64,000 bases of DNA, taken from Mycetocola tolaasinivorans. GTDB lineage: Bacteria > Actinomycetota > Actinomycetes > Actinomycetales > Microbacteriaceae. The notes under the pieces were generated by a model, which was given only the letters and a program-made list of their open reading frames with translations, was not told the origin of the DNA and ran no database searches. The position numbers and the translations under genes were made by a program. The DNA lies in NCBI RefSeq assembly GCF_003667565.1, contig NZ_RCUX01000010.1, forward strand, positions 1 through 64,000, read 5' to 3'. This document shows positions 1 through 8,573 of the stretch, in pieces; positions within the stretch are counted from its first letter, which is position 1; every line of letters starts with the position of its first letter.

Positions 1-323
1 AGGTCGGTCGTCTGGGTAAGGTCCTGGGTCCGCGTGGCCTGATGCCGAACCCGAAGACCGGTACCGTGACCCCGGACACCGCCAAGGCAGTGTCCGAGAT
101 CAAGGGTGGAAAGATCGAGTTCCGCGTTGACAAGCACTCCAACGTTCACTTCGTTGTGGGCAAGGCATCGTTCTCGGCTGAGCAGCTGAACGAGAACATC
201 TCCGCCGCTCTGGAAGAGATCGTTCGTCTGAAGCCGTCGAGCTCGAAGGGCCGTTACATCACCAAGGGTGCCGTTTCGACCACCTTCGGCCCCGGCATCC
301 CGCTGGACGTCAACAGCATCTAA
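1..323 (+). CDS. rplA: 50S ribosomal protein L1, C-terminal part
   Basis: This is the 3' end of the gene for ribosomal protein L1, the 23S rRNA-binding protein of the L1 stalk that in many bacteria also represses its own operon. The reading frame is already open at base 3 and the start lies outside the window. The L1 signature is visible as [12 protein letters not shown], and the C-terminal tail ends in [12 protein letters not shown]. The stop is TAA, followed at once by a strong hairpin terminator, so this is the last gene of its transcription unit (usually rplK-rplA). Identity is certain. Confidence 0.98.
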   Translation, partial: VGRLGKVLGPRGLMPNPKTGTVTPDTAKAVSEIKGGKIEFRVDKHSNVHFVVGKASFSAEQLNENISAALEEIVRLKPSSSKGRYITKGAVSTTFGPGIPLDVNSI

Positions 324-345
324 TTTCGGTTTTCCGAGATTATTT

Positions 346-379
346 CCGGGCCATCCGCTTCCGCGGGTGGCCCGGTTTT
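346..379 (+). terminator. Rho-independent terminator after rplA
   Basis: Two 13-base arms (346-358 and 363-375) pair with one G-U wobble around a TTCC loop and are followed by TTTT. It closes the L1 operon. Confidence 0.9.
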
Positions 380-446
380 GCGTGTGCAGGCCCGTTCATC
401 TGAATGGATTCAGCGTGCACCGTACTGACTCGCGTAGACTCGCCCG

Positions 447-1331
447 ATGACAGCCACCCCCTTTACCGGCCTCATCGCATACCCGATCACCCCGCTGGAC
501 GCCGCGCAAAACCCCGACCTCCTCGCACTCGAACGCATCATCGCCCCGCTGCACGGCCACGGAATCGACGCCGTCACCGTGCTCGCCACCTCCGGTGCCG
601 GCGTCAGCTTTGAAGCCCACGAGCACGCCGCGATCGTGGCCCAGGCCGTGACCGCCGCAGACGGACAGCTGCCCGTGTACGCGGCCATCACCGCCCACTC
701 CACCCCCGCCGTCATCGCCCGCGCCCAGGCCGCGGAATCCGCCGGCGCCGCCGGCGTGATCCTGGCACCGTTCAGCTACCTCCCGCTCGGGGATGCCGAG
801 GTGCGTGAGCTCATCGGCCGGGTCAGTGACGCCACCGATCTCCCCATCGCGTTCTACAACAAGCCCGTGCAGCTCGGCTACGACATCACCCCGGACACCC
901 TCGACTACCTCGTGACCCACGCCCACGTGCGCGCCATCAAGGAGCCCTCGATCCGTCCCGGCCAGCACGATCGGGCCATCCTCGAAACGCGCCTGGCGGA
1001 GCTGCGCTCGGCCGGCGGGCCCGGTTTTTCCCTCGGGCTGAGCGGTGACCTTGGCCTGCTGGCCGAGCCGCCAGCGGTGGATGCCTGGCACACCGGCCTC
1101 GCCGCGTTCCTCCCCGCCGAGTATCACTCGGTGTGGGCGCAGGACGCCTACGCCGACACCTCACGTCGTGCGCTGCGCCGCCTCGCCGAGGCCCTCGCGT
1201 CCGGGCACAGCCCGATCGGCGGACTGCACGTCGCGGCGCGCACCCAGGGATCCACCACCGCGGATCCCCTCGGCCCGGTACTCCCCGCCACGGCGGAGGA
1301 AACCGCGGAGATCGTCGCGGCGCTGTCCTAG
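447..1331 (+). CDS. DapA/dihydrodipicolinate synthase family aldolase
   Basis: A 294-residue TIM-barrel protein of the DapA/N-acetylneuraminate lyase family, which forms a Schiff base on a lysine to condense or cleave pyruvate-type substrates. The family tyrosine sits in IAFYNKP and the Schiff-base lysine in RAIKEPS, in the usual order and spacing. The N-terminal LIAYPITP and the TSGAG segment match the substrate pocket. No lysine-biosynthesis gene is adjacent, so this may be a paralogue acting on another 2-oxo acid rather than true DapA. The gene stands alone between the rplA terminator and a convergent oxidoreductase. Family assignment is firm; the substrate is unknown. Confidence 0.85.
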   Translation: MTATPFTGLIAYPITPLDAAQNPDLLALERIIAPLHGHGIDAVTVLATSGAGVSFEAHEHAAIVAQAVTAADGQLPVYAAITAHSTPAVIARAQAAESAGAAGVILAPFSYLPLGDAEVRELIGRVSDATDLPIAFYNKPVQLGYDITPDTLDYLVTHAHVRAIKEPSIRPGQHDRAILETRLAELRSAGGPGFSLGLSGDLGLLAEPPAVDAWHTGLAAFLPAEYHSVWAQDAYADTSRRALRRLAEALASGHSPIGGLHVAARTQGSTTADPLGPVLPATAEETAEIVAALS

Positions 1332-1452
1332 GCTCCACGGGGTCACCCACGCCGGGAAACGGTGCTCTCGGGGCTCCCAGGCACCGCTAGGGGGCTCCCG
1401 GTGCTCTCGGAGTGCTCGACGTGCGGCCCGCGGGCAGCGCGAACCAGCTCGA

Positions 1453-2436
1453 TTACGGAATCGAGATCGCGATCTTGCCCCGGGTCCGGCCGGACTCCAG
1501 CGCGAGATGGGCATCCACGATGCGCTCGAGCGGGAACGTCTCGGAGATCTCTACCCGCAGCTGATCGGACTCGATCAGCGCCGTGATCTGCTCGAGCACC
1601 CGGGCATCCGGCGACACCTTATAGTGCGTGCCGCGTACTCCGGCGGCCTCCGCCTCGGCGGTAAAACCGGGCCAGCTGCCAGAGGGCACATTGACCAGCA
1701 CGCCGCCCTCGACGATCACCCCGAGCGAGCGCGAGCCGGTGTTGGCGTGGACGTTACCGATGAGGTCGATCACGGCGTCCACCGGGGCGAGGGCATCCTC
1801 GAAGCTCACCGCGGTGTAGTCGATGGCCTCGGCCGCGCCGAGCTCGCGCAGGAAGTCGAGGTTGCGGCCGGAGCCGGTGGCGATCACGTGCGCACCGCGC
1901 AGCGCCGCGAGCTGCACCGCGAAGTGGCCCACCCCGCCCGCGCCGGCATGGATGAGCACGCGCTGGCCGTGCTCGATCTCGGCGGCGTCCAGCGCGCCCC
2001 AGGCGGTCATCGCGGCGAGCGGAACGGCCGCCGCCTCGGCGAAGGACAGGTTCGCGGGCTTCGGGGCCACCGAGAGCGAGGGTGCCGCAACATACTGTGC
2101 GTAGGAGCCGCCCACCCGCGGCACCGGCAGCATGCCGTACACCTCGGTGCCGGGCTGCAGCGGGTGCGCCTCATAGGGGGCGCGGACCACGACACCGGCG
2201 AAGTCCGAGCCGATCAGTGCCGGATACCGGACGATTCCCGCAGCGACGCCGCGGCCCGCGCGGGTCTTCGCATCGATCGGGTTCAGCGCGGAGGCGTGCA
2301 CGCGCACCAGCAGCTCATCCGAGAGCGCAAACGGCAGCGGCAGTTCATCGGTGAGGCGCAGGTTTTGGGCCTCACCCGGGGCATCATAGACGGCGGCAAG
2401 CATGGTCTGCGGAAGCGTGGAGTCGGCGGGAGTCAT
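1453..2436 (-). CDS. NADP-dependent quinone-type oxidoreductase (MDR superfamily)
   Basis: A 327-residue zinc-independent medium-chain dehydrogenase/reductase. The N-terminal half has the GroES-like fold (LIGSDFAGVV, HASALNPIDAK). The Rossmann half carries HAGAGGVGHFAVQLA, the usual quinone oxidoreductase nucleotide loop. No catalytic-zinc cysteine cluster is visible, so reduction of a quinone or alkenal with NADPH is more likely than alcohol oxidation. The start is ATG, with no strong ribosome binding site. It is convergent with the DapA-like gene, with about 120 bases between them that hold only short repeats of GGTGCTCTCGG. Confidence 0.85.
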   Translation of the reverse strand: MTPADSTLPQTMLAAVYDAPGEAQNLRLTDELPLPFALSDELLVRVHASALNPIDAKTRAGRGVAAGIVRYPALIGSDFAGVVVRAPYEAHPLQPGTEVYGMLPVPRVGGSYAQYVAAPSLSVAPKPANLSFAEAAAVPLAAMTAWGALDAAEIEHGQRVLIHAGAGGVGHFAVQLAALRGAHVIATGSGRNLDFLRELGAAEAIDYTAVSFEDALAPVDAVIDLIGNVHANTGSRSLGVIVEGGVLVNVPSGSWPGFTAEAEAAGVRGTHYKVSPDARVLEQITALIESDQLRVEISETFPLERIVDAHLALESGRTRGKIAISIP

Positions 2437-2477
2437 GCTTTCGAGTCTGTCACGATCCGGGGCCGGATAACAGGGTG

Positions 2478-3530
2478 TTACCGCAGGCGTTTGGCGCCCT
2501 CACGGCCGAGCAGCCAGAGCAGGTATACGCCACCCAGGCACACGGTCACGAGACCCACCGGCAGCTGGATGGGGGAGAACGCGCGCTGCGCCAGGAGGTC
2601 CGCACTCACGAGCAGGAATGCGCCCATGCAGGCGGCCGGGATCAGCGCGATTCCGGCGCTTCCGGTGAGGCGGCGGGAGATCTGCGGGGCCACCAGCGCG
2701 ACAAACGCGATGGGGCCGGCCACCGCGGTGACGGCAGCGGTGAGCGCGACCGCGAGAACCACCAGGAGCAGCCGGGCACGCTCGGTACGAACGCCCAGCG
2801 CCTGCGCCGCATCGTCGCCGAGTTCGAGCATGCCGAGGGTGCGCCCGCCGGCGAGGGTGAGCGCAAGCACGGGCAGGATCACCAGGATCGCGGGGAGCGC
2901 CTGTGCCCAGGTGGTGCCGCCGAGCGAGCCCGCGCCCCACACCGCCGCGGCCATCGCCACCTCGATATCGGCGCGCAGTACGAGCCACTGGTTGATCGCC
3001 GCGAGGGCCGCGCTGATACCGATACCCACAAGAATGAGGCGGTAGCCGTGCGATCCGCGCCGCCAGGCGAGGAAATAGATGAGCAGCGCGGTGCCGAGGC
3101 CGCCCGCGAGCGCACCCACGGCGGTGGCCGCGTATCCGCCGCCCACCACCATGATCGCGATCAGTGCGCCCGTGTAGGCGCCGGTGCCAAAGCCGATCAC
3201 GTCGGGGCTACCCAGGGGATTACGGGTGAGCGACTGGAAGACGCCACCGCTGACGCCGAGCGCCGCCCCGAACACGATCGCGGCCAGGGCGCGCGGTGCC
3301 CGCCAGGAGAGCACGATCGAGCGCTCAAGGTCGCTACCGCCGCCAAAGAGCACGCCGAGAACGCGGTCCGGGCCGAGCGGGTAGTCGCCGCTGCCAATCA
3401 TCAGAATGCCGACCAGCGCGGCGAGTGCCAGCAGCACCACGCAGACGATCAGCGTGCGGGTGCGGCTCTGGGAACGCGGACGGACACGCGGGGAGCGGGC
3501 CGCGCCGGTACGTGCGGTGGTGGTGCTCAT
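2478..3530 (-). CDS. FecCD-family siderophore ABC permease
   Basis: A 350-residue membrane permease of the BtuC/FecCD family, which carries ferric siderophores across the cytoplasmic membrane. About ten hydrophobic segments are present. Family motifs include LSWRAPRALAAIVFGAALG, SLTRNPLGSPD and the GPIAFVALVAPQISRR coupling segment. Its ATG overlaps the stop of the upstream permease gene (ATGA), so the two are translationally coupled and probably form a heterodimer. No ATPase gene is present in this cluster; the one in the second siderophore locus of the window could serve both. Confidence 0.93.
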   Translation of the reverse strand: MSTTTARTGAARSPRVRPRSQSRTRTLIVCVVLLALAALVGILMIGSGDYPLGPDRVLGVLFGGGSDLERSIVLSWRAPRALAAIVFGAALGVSGGVFQSLTRNPLGSPDVIGFGTGAYTGALIAIMVVGGGYAATAVGALAGGLGTALLIYFLAWRRGSHGYRLILVGIGISAALAAINQWLVLRADIEVAMAAAVWGAGSLGGTTWAQALPAILVILPVLALTLAGGRTLGMLELGDDAAQALGVRTERARLLLVVLAVALTAAVTAVAGPIAFVALVAPQISRRLTGSAGIALIPAACMGAFLLVSADLLAQRAFSPIQLPVGLVTVCLGGVYLLWLLGREGAKRLR

Positions 3531-4585
3531 AGGCCGGCCACCCGCTTACGTCGAGCGAGGTAGACGAGCACGGGTGCGCCGATCAGGGCGCAGGTGACCC
3601 CGGCCTCGAGCTCACCGGGCAGGATCACCCGGCCGATCACATCGGCAATGAGCAGGATGATGGGCGCGAGCACCGCCGAGAACACCAGCAGCCAGCGCTG
3701 ATCGGTGCCCGAGATGCGGCGGGCGAGGTGCGGGGCCATGAGCCCGAGGAACCCGATCGCGCCCACCGCGGCGGTGGCCGATCCGGCCAGCACGGTGATC
3801 GCCAGCAGAATGAGTACGCGCGAGCGGCCCGGGTGGTAGCCGAGACCCCGAGCGGCATCCTCGCCGAGCGCGAGGGCGTTCAGCCCACGCCCGGTGAACG
3901 CGGCCAGCAGCAGCCCGATGCCCACGGTGATCGCCACGGGAACGAGGAGGTCACTGCCGCGGTCGGCGAGGGAGCCCACCGTCCAGGCGCGCAGCTGATC
4001 GAAGGCCGCCGGCTTCAGCAGGGCGAGCCCGGTACCCACCCCGGAGAGCACGGCCCCGAGCGCGACACCGGCCAGCACCAGGCGGGCGGGATCCAGGCGG
4101 CGGGATCCGCGCATGCCGATGAGCGAGACGAGCCCCGCGGCCAGCAGCGCGCCACCAAACGCGAACCAGACGTAGCCGCTGTAGGCGGTGATCCCGAAGC
4201 TCCCCACCGCGAGGACGATCGCGAGCGAGGCCCCGGCGTTGACCCCGAGTAACCCGGGTTCGGCCAGCGGGTTGCGGGTGAACGCCTGCACGAGGGCACC
4301 GGCCACGCCGAGCGCCGCCCCGGCGAGGATGCCGAGGAGCGCGCGGGGTAGGCGGGAGCCCAGGATGATCGCGTGATCGGCCGAGCCATCCGGTGCGGTC
4401 AGTGCGGCCCACACGGTGTGCGGCGGGATGGGCTTGGAACCGATGAGGAGCGAGCCCAGTGCGAGCAATACGAGGAACGCGAGTGTCGCAATCAGGAGCA
4501 AAACCCGGCGGCCCGTGCGCGTGCTGCGAGGCGACGCGGGCGCGGCGGCCGCGTTCGCGGGGGCCTCGGCGGAGGGCGGAACCAT
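3527..4585 (-). CDS. FecCD-family siderophore ABC permease, first gene of pair
   Basis: A second FecCD/BtuC-type permease of 352 residues. The start at 4585 (MVPPSAEAPA) is chosen because AAGGA lies about ten bases upstream; a longer open frame upstream has no such site. Visible motifs are LPRALLGILAGAALG, TRNPLAEPGLLG and AIGFLGLMAPHLARR. It precedes and overlaps the partner permease and is divergent from the binding-protein gene. The shared promoter region contains an iron-box-like inverted repeat, so repression by a DtxR/IdeR regulator under iron sufficiency is likely. Confidence 0.92.
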   Translation of the reverse strand: MVPPSAEAPANAAAAPASPRSTRTGRRVLLLIATLAFLVLLALGSLLIGSKPIPPHTVWAALTAPDGSADHAIILGSRLPRALLGILAGAALGVAGALVQAFTRNPLAEPGLLGVNAGASLAIVLAVGSFGITAYSGYVWFAFGGALLAAGLVSLIGMRGSRRLDPARLVLAGVALGAVLSGVGTGLALLKPAAFDQLRAWTVGSLADRGSDLLVPVAITVGIGLLLAAFTGRGLNALALGEDAARGLGYHPGRSRVLILLAITVLAGSATAAVGAIGFLGLMAPHLARRISGTDQRWLLVFSAVLAPIILLIADVIGRVILPGELEAGVTCALIGAPVLVYLARRKRVAGL

Positions 4586-4660
4586 GCTGAGTATCCTTCC
4601 CCTCGAGTCGCACCGGAACAGGGGACAGTCTAACCCGCGTTTTCCCGTCACACAGTCGGT

Positions 4661-4690
4661 CCTAAGGTTGGCAAGCCTTACCTAGCCTGT
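4661..4690. promoter_or_regulatory. Iron-box-like operator (DtxR/IdeR type)
   Basis: The short divergent region between the permease pair and the binding protein contains TAAGG...CCTTA arms (4663-4667 and 4676-4680) inside CTAAGGTTGGCAAGCCTTAC. It resembles the DtxR/IdeR consensus TTAGGTTAGSCTAACCTAA but is imperfect. Its position suits iron-dependent control of both directions. Confidence 0.6.
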
Positions 4691-4719
4691 CGCGCGAATC
4701 TACGCTACCGTCTAAAACG

Positions 4720-5751
4720 ATGTTTGATTTACGAAAGAAGCGAGCGCTCCAGGCCGCGGCCGTTGCCCTCATGATCGCCATGACCGCGGGCTGTGCCGCG
4801 ACCGATGGTGGTGGACTGAAGTCGGGTTCGGGGAACACCGACGTCGCCACCGGCGGCGCCCACTTCAAGACCGCCGATGAGGAAACCGCGAAGCTTGGCA
4901 GCACCGCCAAGCCCGGCGTCTTCCCGCGCGAGGTCAAGCACTCCGAGGGCACCACCGAGATTAAGGCCAAGCCCAAGCGGGTGGTGGTGCTCGACACCGG
5001 CGAGCTGGATGACGTGCTCGCCCTCGGCATCACCCCGGTCGGTATTCCCTCCACCGAGGGTGCAAACTCGGTTCCCGGCTACCTGGCCGACCGGGTCAAG
5101 GATGCCACCGGAATTGGCACCATTCAGGAGCCCAACCTCGAGGCCATCGCCGCGCTCAAGCCGGACCTCATTCTCGGTTCGAAGCTGCGCGCCGACAAGC
5201 TGTACCCGCAGCTCTCCCAGATCGCGCCCACGGTGTTCTCGATCCGTCCGGGGTTCCCGTGGAAGGAAAACCTGCGCCTGGTCGCCGCCGCGACCGGTGA
5301 TGAGGACAAGGCCGTGAGCCTGCTCAACGAGTATCAGGCCGAGGCCGATAAGCTGCGCGCAGACATCCCCGGCAACCCCACCATCTCGCTGCTGCGCTTC
5401 ATGCCGCAGAAGACCCGCCTGTACGGCAACGCCTCGCTGATCGGCGTGATCCTGAAGGACGTGGGCCTCGCCCGCCCCAAGATTCAGGACATCGATGAGC
5501 TCGCCACCGAGATCTCCTCGGAGAACCTCGCCCAGGCCGAGGGCGACTGGATCTTCTACACCAGCTATGGCACCCCCGAGGCCACCGGTGAATCCGCGGC
5601 GCTGGCCGGACCGATCTGGCCCACCCTTGACGCCGTCAAGAACAAGCACGTGCAGCGCGTGGACGACGACGTCTGGTACCTGGGCCTCGGCCCGATCGGT
5701 GCGGGAAAGATCCTGAAGGACCTGCGCACCTACCTGGTTCCCAGCAAGTAG
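4720..5751 (+). CDS. Iron-siderophore ABC transporter substrate-binding lipoprotein
   Basis: A 343-residue FepB/FhuD-type (type III) binding protein that captures ferric siderophore outside the membrane. The N-terminus is a lipoprotein signal with lipobox TAGC and lipidated Cys25. The mature domain has the class pattern: KRVVVLDTGELDDVLALGI, NLEAIAALKPDLILGS, QLSQIAPTV and a long linking helix. It is divergent from the two permease genes and ends at a strong terminator, so it forms a single-gene unit of the same regulon. Confidence 0.93.
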   Translation: MFDLRKKRALQAAAVALMIAMTAGCAATDGGGLKSGSGNTDVATGGAHFKTADEETAKLGSTAKPGVFPREVKHSEGTTEIKAKPKRVVVLDTGELDDVLALGITPVGIPSTEGANSVPGYLADRVKDATGIGTIQEPNLEAIAALKPDLILGSKLRADKLYPQLSQIAPTVFSIRPGFPWKENLRLVAAATGDEDKAVSLLNEYQAEADKLRADIPGNPTISLLRFMPQKTRLYGNASLIGVILKDVGLARPKIQDIDELATEISSENLAQAEGDWIFYTSYGTPEATGESAALAGPIWPTLDAVKNKHVQRVDDDVWYLGLGPIGAGKILKDLRTYLVPSK

Positions 5752-5761
5752 CGTCCGCTCT

Positions 5762-5800
5762 CCGCCCCGCCCATCACGACGTTGTGGGTGGGGCGGTGTC
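5762..5800 (+). terminator. Rho-independent terminator
   Basis: Arms 5762-5773 and 5785-5796 pair over 12 bases with one wobble and are followed by TGTCTTT. It ends the binding-protein transcript. Confidence 0.85.
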
Positions 5801-5832
5801 TTTAACCGCCGAGATGGCCTAGCCTATAGGAC

Positions 5833-6465
5833 GTGATTATCCTGATTTCCGATCCCCGCGTCGCGCGGATCACCGTTGTAGATGACGGTGACGCGCTCGT
5901 TGAACTCTCGGATTTCGAGGTACGCTGTCGCCCGAACATCGGCGTCGGATCACGGGTTCGCCGCGAGCTGGCACGTCGGCTGCGCGCCGCCGATCAGGCC
6001 CTGCCGGACGGCTTTCACCTGTGCGTGGCCGAGGGGCTGCGCCCGGTCGAAACCCAGCGCGCGATCATCGAAGACTACGTGAACACGCTTCGTGTGGAGT
6101 TTCCCGAGGCCGGTGACGCCGAGCTGGCCGAACTGAGCGCGCGCTACGTTGCCCCCGTTGAGGTGGCCCCGCACGTGGCGGGTGCGGCCGTGGACCTCAC
6201 CCTGGTGAACGATGCCGGAATCGATCTCGATATGGGCACCGTTATCGACGCCACCCCCGAGCAGAGCGACGGCGCGATTCGCTTCGACGCCCCAGGGATC
6301 TCTGCGATCGCGCGCGCAAACCGTGACCTGCTGGCGCGCGCCCTCGAATCCGCGGGCCTCGAAAACTACCCGCACGAGTGGTGGCACTGGAGCTACGGCG
6401 ACCGCTACTGGGCGTTCCGCAGCGGTGCCGATCACGCCCTCTTCGGCCCCGTGGTCGAGGCCTAG
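5833..6465 (+). CDS. D-Ala-D-Ala dipeptidase, M15D (VanX/DdpX) family
   Basis: A 210-residue zinc peptidase of the VanX/DdpX family that hydrolyses D-alanyl-D-alanine. The zinc ligands and catalytic residues are in place: His114 and Asp121 in PHVAGAAVDLTL, and Glu182 and His185 in PHEWWHWSYGD. The arginine region AEGLRPVETQR also matches. The start is GTG. There is no VanH/VanA or VanS/VanR gene nearby, so a DdpX-like role in peptidoglycan precursor turnover is more likely than glycopeptide resistance. No signal peptide is visible, which suits a cytoplasmic enzyme. Confidence 0.88.
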   Translation: MIILISDPRVARITVVDDGDALVELSDFEVRCRPNIGVGSRVRRELARRLRAADQALPDGFHLCVAEGLRPVETQRAIIEDYVNTLRVEFPEAGDAELAELSARYVAPVEVAPHVAGAAVDLTLVNDAGIDLDMGTVIDATPEQSDGAIRFDAPGISAIARANRDLLARALESAGLENYPHEWWHWSYGDRYWAFRSGADHALFGPVVEA

Positions 6466-6507
6466 CCGCGCGCGAGTACGATCCCGTCGCGGGCAAGGTG
6501 CGCGCTA

Positions 6508-7143
6508 TTACGGCGCGTAGGGCGCGATCGGTTCCAGGTGTTCGTAGCCCTCGGGCATCGGGATGAAGGTGCGGCGGTGCAGCTCGTTGATGAGGTCGTT
6601 CGCGAGGCCCACGAGCTTGGTGATCTCGGCCTCATCGCGATCGATCCAGCGGCACAGCGGCTCATCGCTCACCGGTACAAAGTTCTTGTGTTCCTCCCAC
6701 ACCACGAGGGTGCGTTCGGCGCCCAGCACGTACTGCTGCCACCAGATCTGACGCATGTAGTTGCGCGGGACGCTGCGCCACGGCTTCGTGGTGGTCTTGA
6801 TCTCGGAGAGGATCACGTGCCCCTCGGGGGTGGTCGTGACGCCGTCCGGGGTGGCCAGGTGACGCTTTTCGAGCTCGGAGTGGTACAGCGCGGAGGAGGG
6901 CTGGATGCCGTGGGTGGCGGCCACCCAGGCGGCGATCTCGGGCTCGCGACGGCGGCCGTGCTCGGTGAACGCGTTTCCGGTGAATCCGGTGCCGTGCAGC
7001 TTCGCGGTGGCCGCGGTGTCGATCGACCGCGGGGTGGAAAGCTTTGCCACGTCGGTAGCGGTGATGCCGCGGGCCCGGGCCCGTAGCCACGCGACCCGAT
7101 CGTTTGAGTCGGCTACAAAGCGTTCCTGATATCCAGATGTCAC
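6508..7143 (-). CDS. YqaJ-type (lambda exonuclease-like) nuclease
   Basis: A 211-residue protein with the YqaJ viral-recombinase domain of the PD-(D/E)XK nuclease superfamily. The catalytic pattern is readable: the glutamate in TEHGRRREPEIAAW, the D-EXK core in TPDGVTT...VILSEIKTTTK, and the trailing glutamine motif IWWQQYVLGAERTLVVW. The start is taken as GTG at 7143; an upstream extension would run into the divergent gene. Relatives are mostly phage recombination exonucleases, but no phage gene surrounds it, so this may be a domesticated chromosomal copy. Partner recombinase and role are unknown. Confidence 0.8.
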   Translation of the reverse strand: MTSGYQERFVADSNDRVAWLRARARGITATDVAKLSTPRSIDTAATAKLHGTGFTGNAFTEHGRRREPEIAAWVAATHGIQPSSALYHSELEKRHLATPDGVTTTPEGHVILSEIKTTTKPWRSVPRNYMRQIWWQQYVLGAERTLVVWEEHKNFVPVSDEPLCRWIDRDEAEITKLVGLANDLINELHRRTFIPMPEGYEHLEPIAPYAP

Positions 7144-7278
7144 TTCCCTATTGTCCCCCGGATCGGTGACGCCGCGAGCCACGTCCCCCGCGCGTCGTGG
7201 AAGCCCGCCACCGGCTGTTCGCTCAGCGTTCACCCGGGCAGCGATCCAATGTCGGTGGGTCGTGGCACCGTTGATGCT

Positions 7279-7893
7279 ATGGGACAGGACTTCGCGGTGC
7301 ACGTTGGCCCGACCTCCACCGAGGTCGAGCGTCGTGGTGCGGCCGCCGCGGCCGCATCCTGGCTGGGTTCCAGCCGCCGGGCCGGGCTCGTGGTTTCCAC
7401 GAGCCACACCTCCGAGTCGGAGCGCGCGCTCGTGCGTGCCGTCACCGACCGGATCCCCGTCCGCGGTGCCTGGGCGCACAGCGTGCGGCACGGCAACCGC
7501 GGGATCGACGGCCTCGACGCGCTCATCGTAGTCGCTCCGGACGCGGAGCTACTGGAGTGGGTGATTGCACGCGCGGGTGAGGAACCGGTGGTAGTACTCG
7601 GTGCCAACGCCCACGCAACCGAGGCGCTGCTTGCCCGCGGGTCCCGTCCGCTTCGCGCCGATCGAGTGCCGGCGGGTACGCCCGCCCTCGTGCAGTCGGG
7701 CACCGTGCAGTCGGGCCTTGGGCAGCCGAGTTTCGGGCAGCCGGCCAGCATCAGCAATCTTGTCTCGAACGCCGGTGATCTTGTGTCGACCGGCGAATAC
7801 GCGCCGATCGCCAGCGACTATGCCCCCACGGTGAGCCCGGCTCGCGGCCGCCGCTGGGCCGCGCCGTTTAGCGTCGCCCGAGTGGGTGCGTAG
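7279..7893 (+). CDS. Hypothetical protein with Q/S/G-rich tail
   Basis: A protein of about 204 residues of no family I recognise. The first 120 residues look like a small alpha/beta domain (RAGLVVSTSHTSESERALVRA, GLDALIVVAP, EPVVVLGANAH). The tail has an imperfect short repeat (VQSGTVQSGLGQPSFGQPAS) and then a low-complexity end. The start could be 7249 or 7279; neither has a clear ribosome binding site and the shorter form is given. No signal peptide or membrane segment is visible. It is divergent from the YqaJ nuclease and ends at a perfect palindromic terminator. Confidence 0.55.
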   Translation: MGQDFAVHVGPTSTEVERRGAAAAAASWLGSSRRAGLVVSTSHTSESERALVRAVTDRIPVRGAWAHSVRHGNRGIDGLDALIVVAPDAELLEWVIARAGEEPVVVLGANAHATEALLARGSRPLRADRVPAGTPALVQSGTVQSGLGQPSFGQPASISNLVSNAGDLVSTGEYAPIASDYAPTVSPARGRRWAAPFSVARVGA

Positions 7894-7909
7894 CGAGCCG
7901 TATTGAAGC

Positions 7910-7955
7910 AACACGAGGGGCCACTCACGATCGATCGTGAGTGGCCCCTCGTGTT
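7910..7955 (+). terminator. Perfect 46-bp palindrome, terminator between convergent genes
   Basis: Two 23-base arms (7910-7932 and 7933-7955) are exact reverse complements with no spacer, followed by TT within GTGTTTTCG. It separates the + strand hypothetical gene from the - strand marR gene and may act on both strands. Confidence 0.85.
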
Positions 7956-7973
7956 TTCGCGGGAGTCGCGGAG

Positions 7974-8564
7974 CTACACCAGGTCGGTGAGGTCCCGGAG
8001 GAGTTTTGCGAGGTGCTCCACATCGCCGGTTTCCCAGCCACGCAGATTCTCGTAGAGGCGGCTTCGACCGGCCTCGCGCAGTGCCTTGATCTCGGCGATG
8101 GCCGCATCGGTGGCCGAGAGGTTGATGACCCGGCCGTCGCGCGCATCCGGGGTGCGGATCACGAGCTCATGCTCCACCAGCTGGCGAATCAGCCGGCTCG
8201 TGGTGCTGCGATCGCTGCCCAGAAGCTCGGCCAGCTCGCCCGCCTGGAGCGAACCGTGCGAGATGATCGTGCCGAGTGCCTTGTACGCGCCCGGCTGCAG
8301 GCCGGGACGCAGGAGCTCCGCGCGCTCACGAATCGTGGTGCGTACCTTCGCGAACAGCCCGATCAGCTGGTGTTCGAGGTCGGCTACGGCGGCGTTGAAG
8401 TCCGGATCCGCAGTCGTGACCACGGAGACCGGGGCGCACAGGGGCGGTTCGTGCCGCACGGGCCCGGTGGATGCCCCCGCGAGGGGGGCGTCCACCGAGT
8501 CCGGCCGGTCTGCCGCGCGGTCGCTGGGGGCCACGGGGGCGGCTGCGGGAGTATCCACGGTCAT
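7974..8564 (-). CDS. MarR-family transcriptional regulator
   Basis: A 196-residue winged-helix regulator. The core runs from about residue 55 to the end: ELLRPGLQPGAYKALGTI, then the recognition part SLQAGELAELLGSDRSTTSRLIRQL, then the wing RTPDARDGRVINLSATD. The first 50 residues are a disordered Ala/Pro-rich extension unusual for MarR. It lies nine bases downstream of the MFS exporter gene on the same strand, so the repressor is made from the exporter's transcript. It probably binds the GTTGA/TCAAC half-sites in front of that gene. The inducer is unknown. Confidence 0.9.
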   Translation of the reverse strand: MTVDTPAAAPVAPSDRAADRPDSVDAPLAGASTGPVRHEPPLCAPVSVVTTADPDFNAAVADLEHQLIGLFAKVRTTIRERAELLRPGLQPGAYKALGTIISHGSLQAGELAELLGSDRSTTSRLIRQLVEHELVIRTPDARDGRVINLSATDAAIAEIKALREAGRSRLYENLRGWETGDVEHLAKLLRDLTDLV

Positions 8565-8573
8565 GCCGTCAGT

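Noticed and set aside
1045-3045. 666-codon open frame on the plus strand
   Set aside because: Crosses three real genes and their intergenic regions with no domain; a shadow of high-GC sequence.
5833-6465. Vancomycin resistance determinant
   Set aside because: The VanX-type dipeptidase is present alone, without VanH, VanA or VanRS genes.
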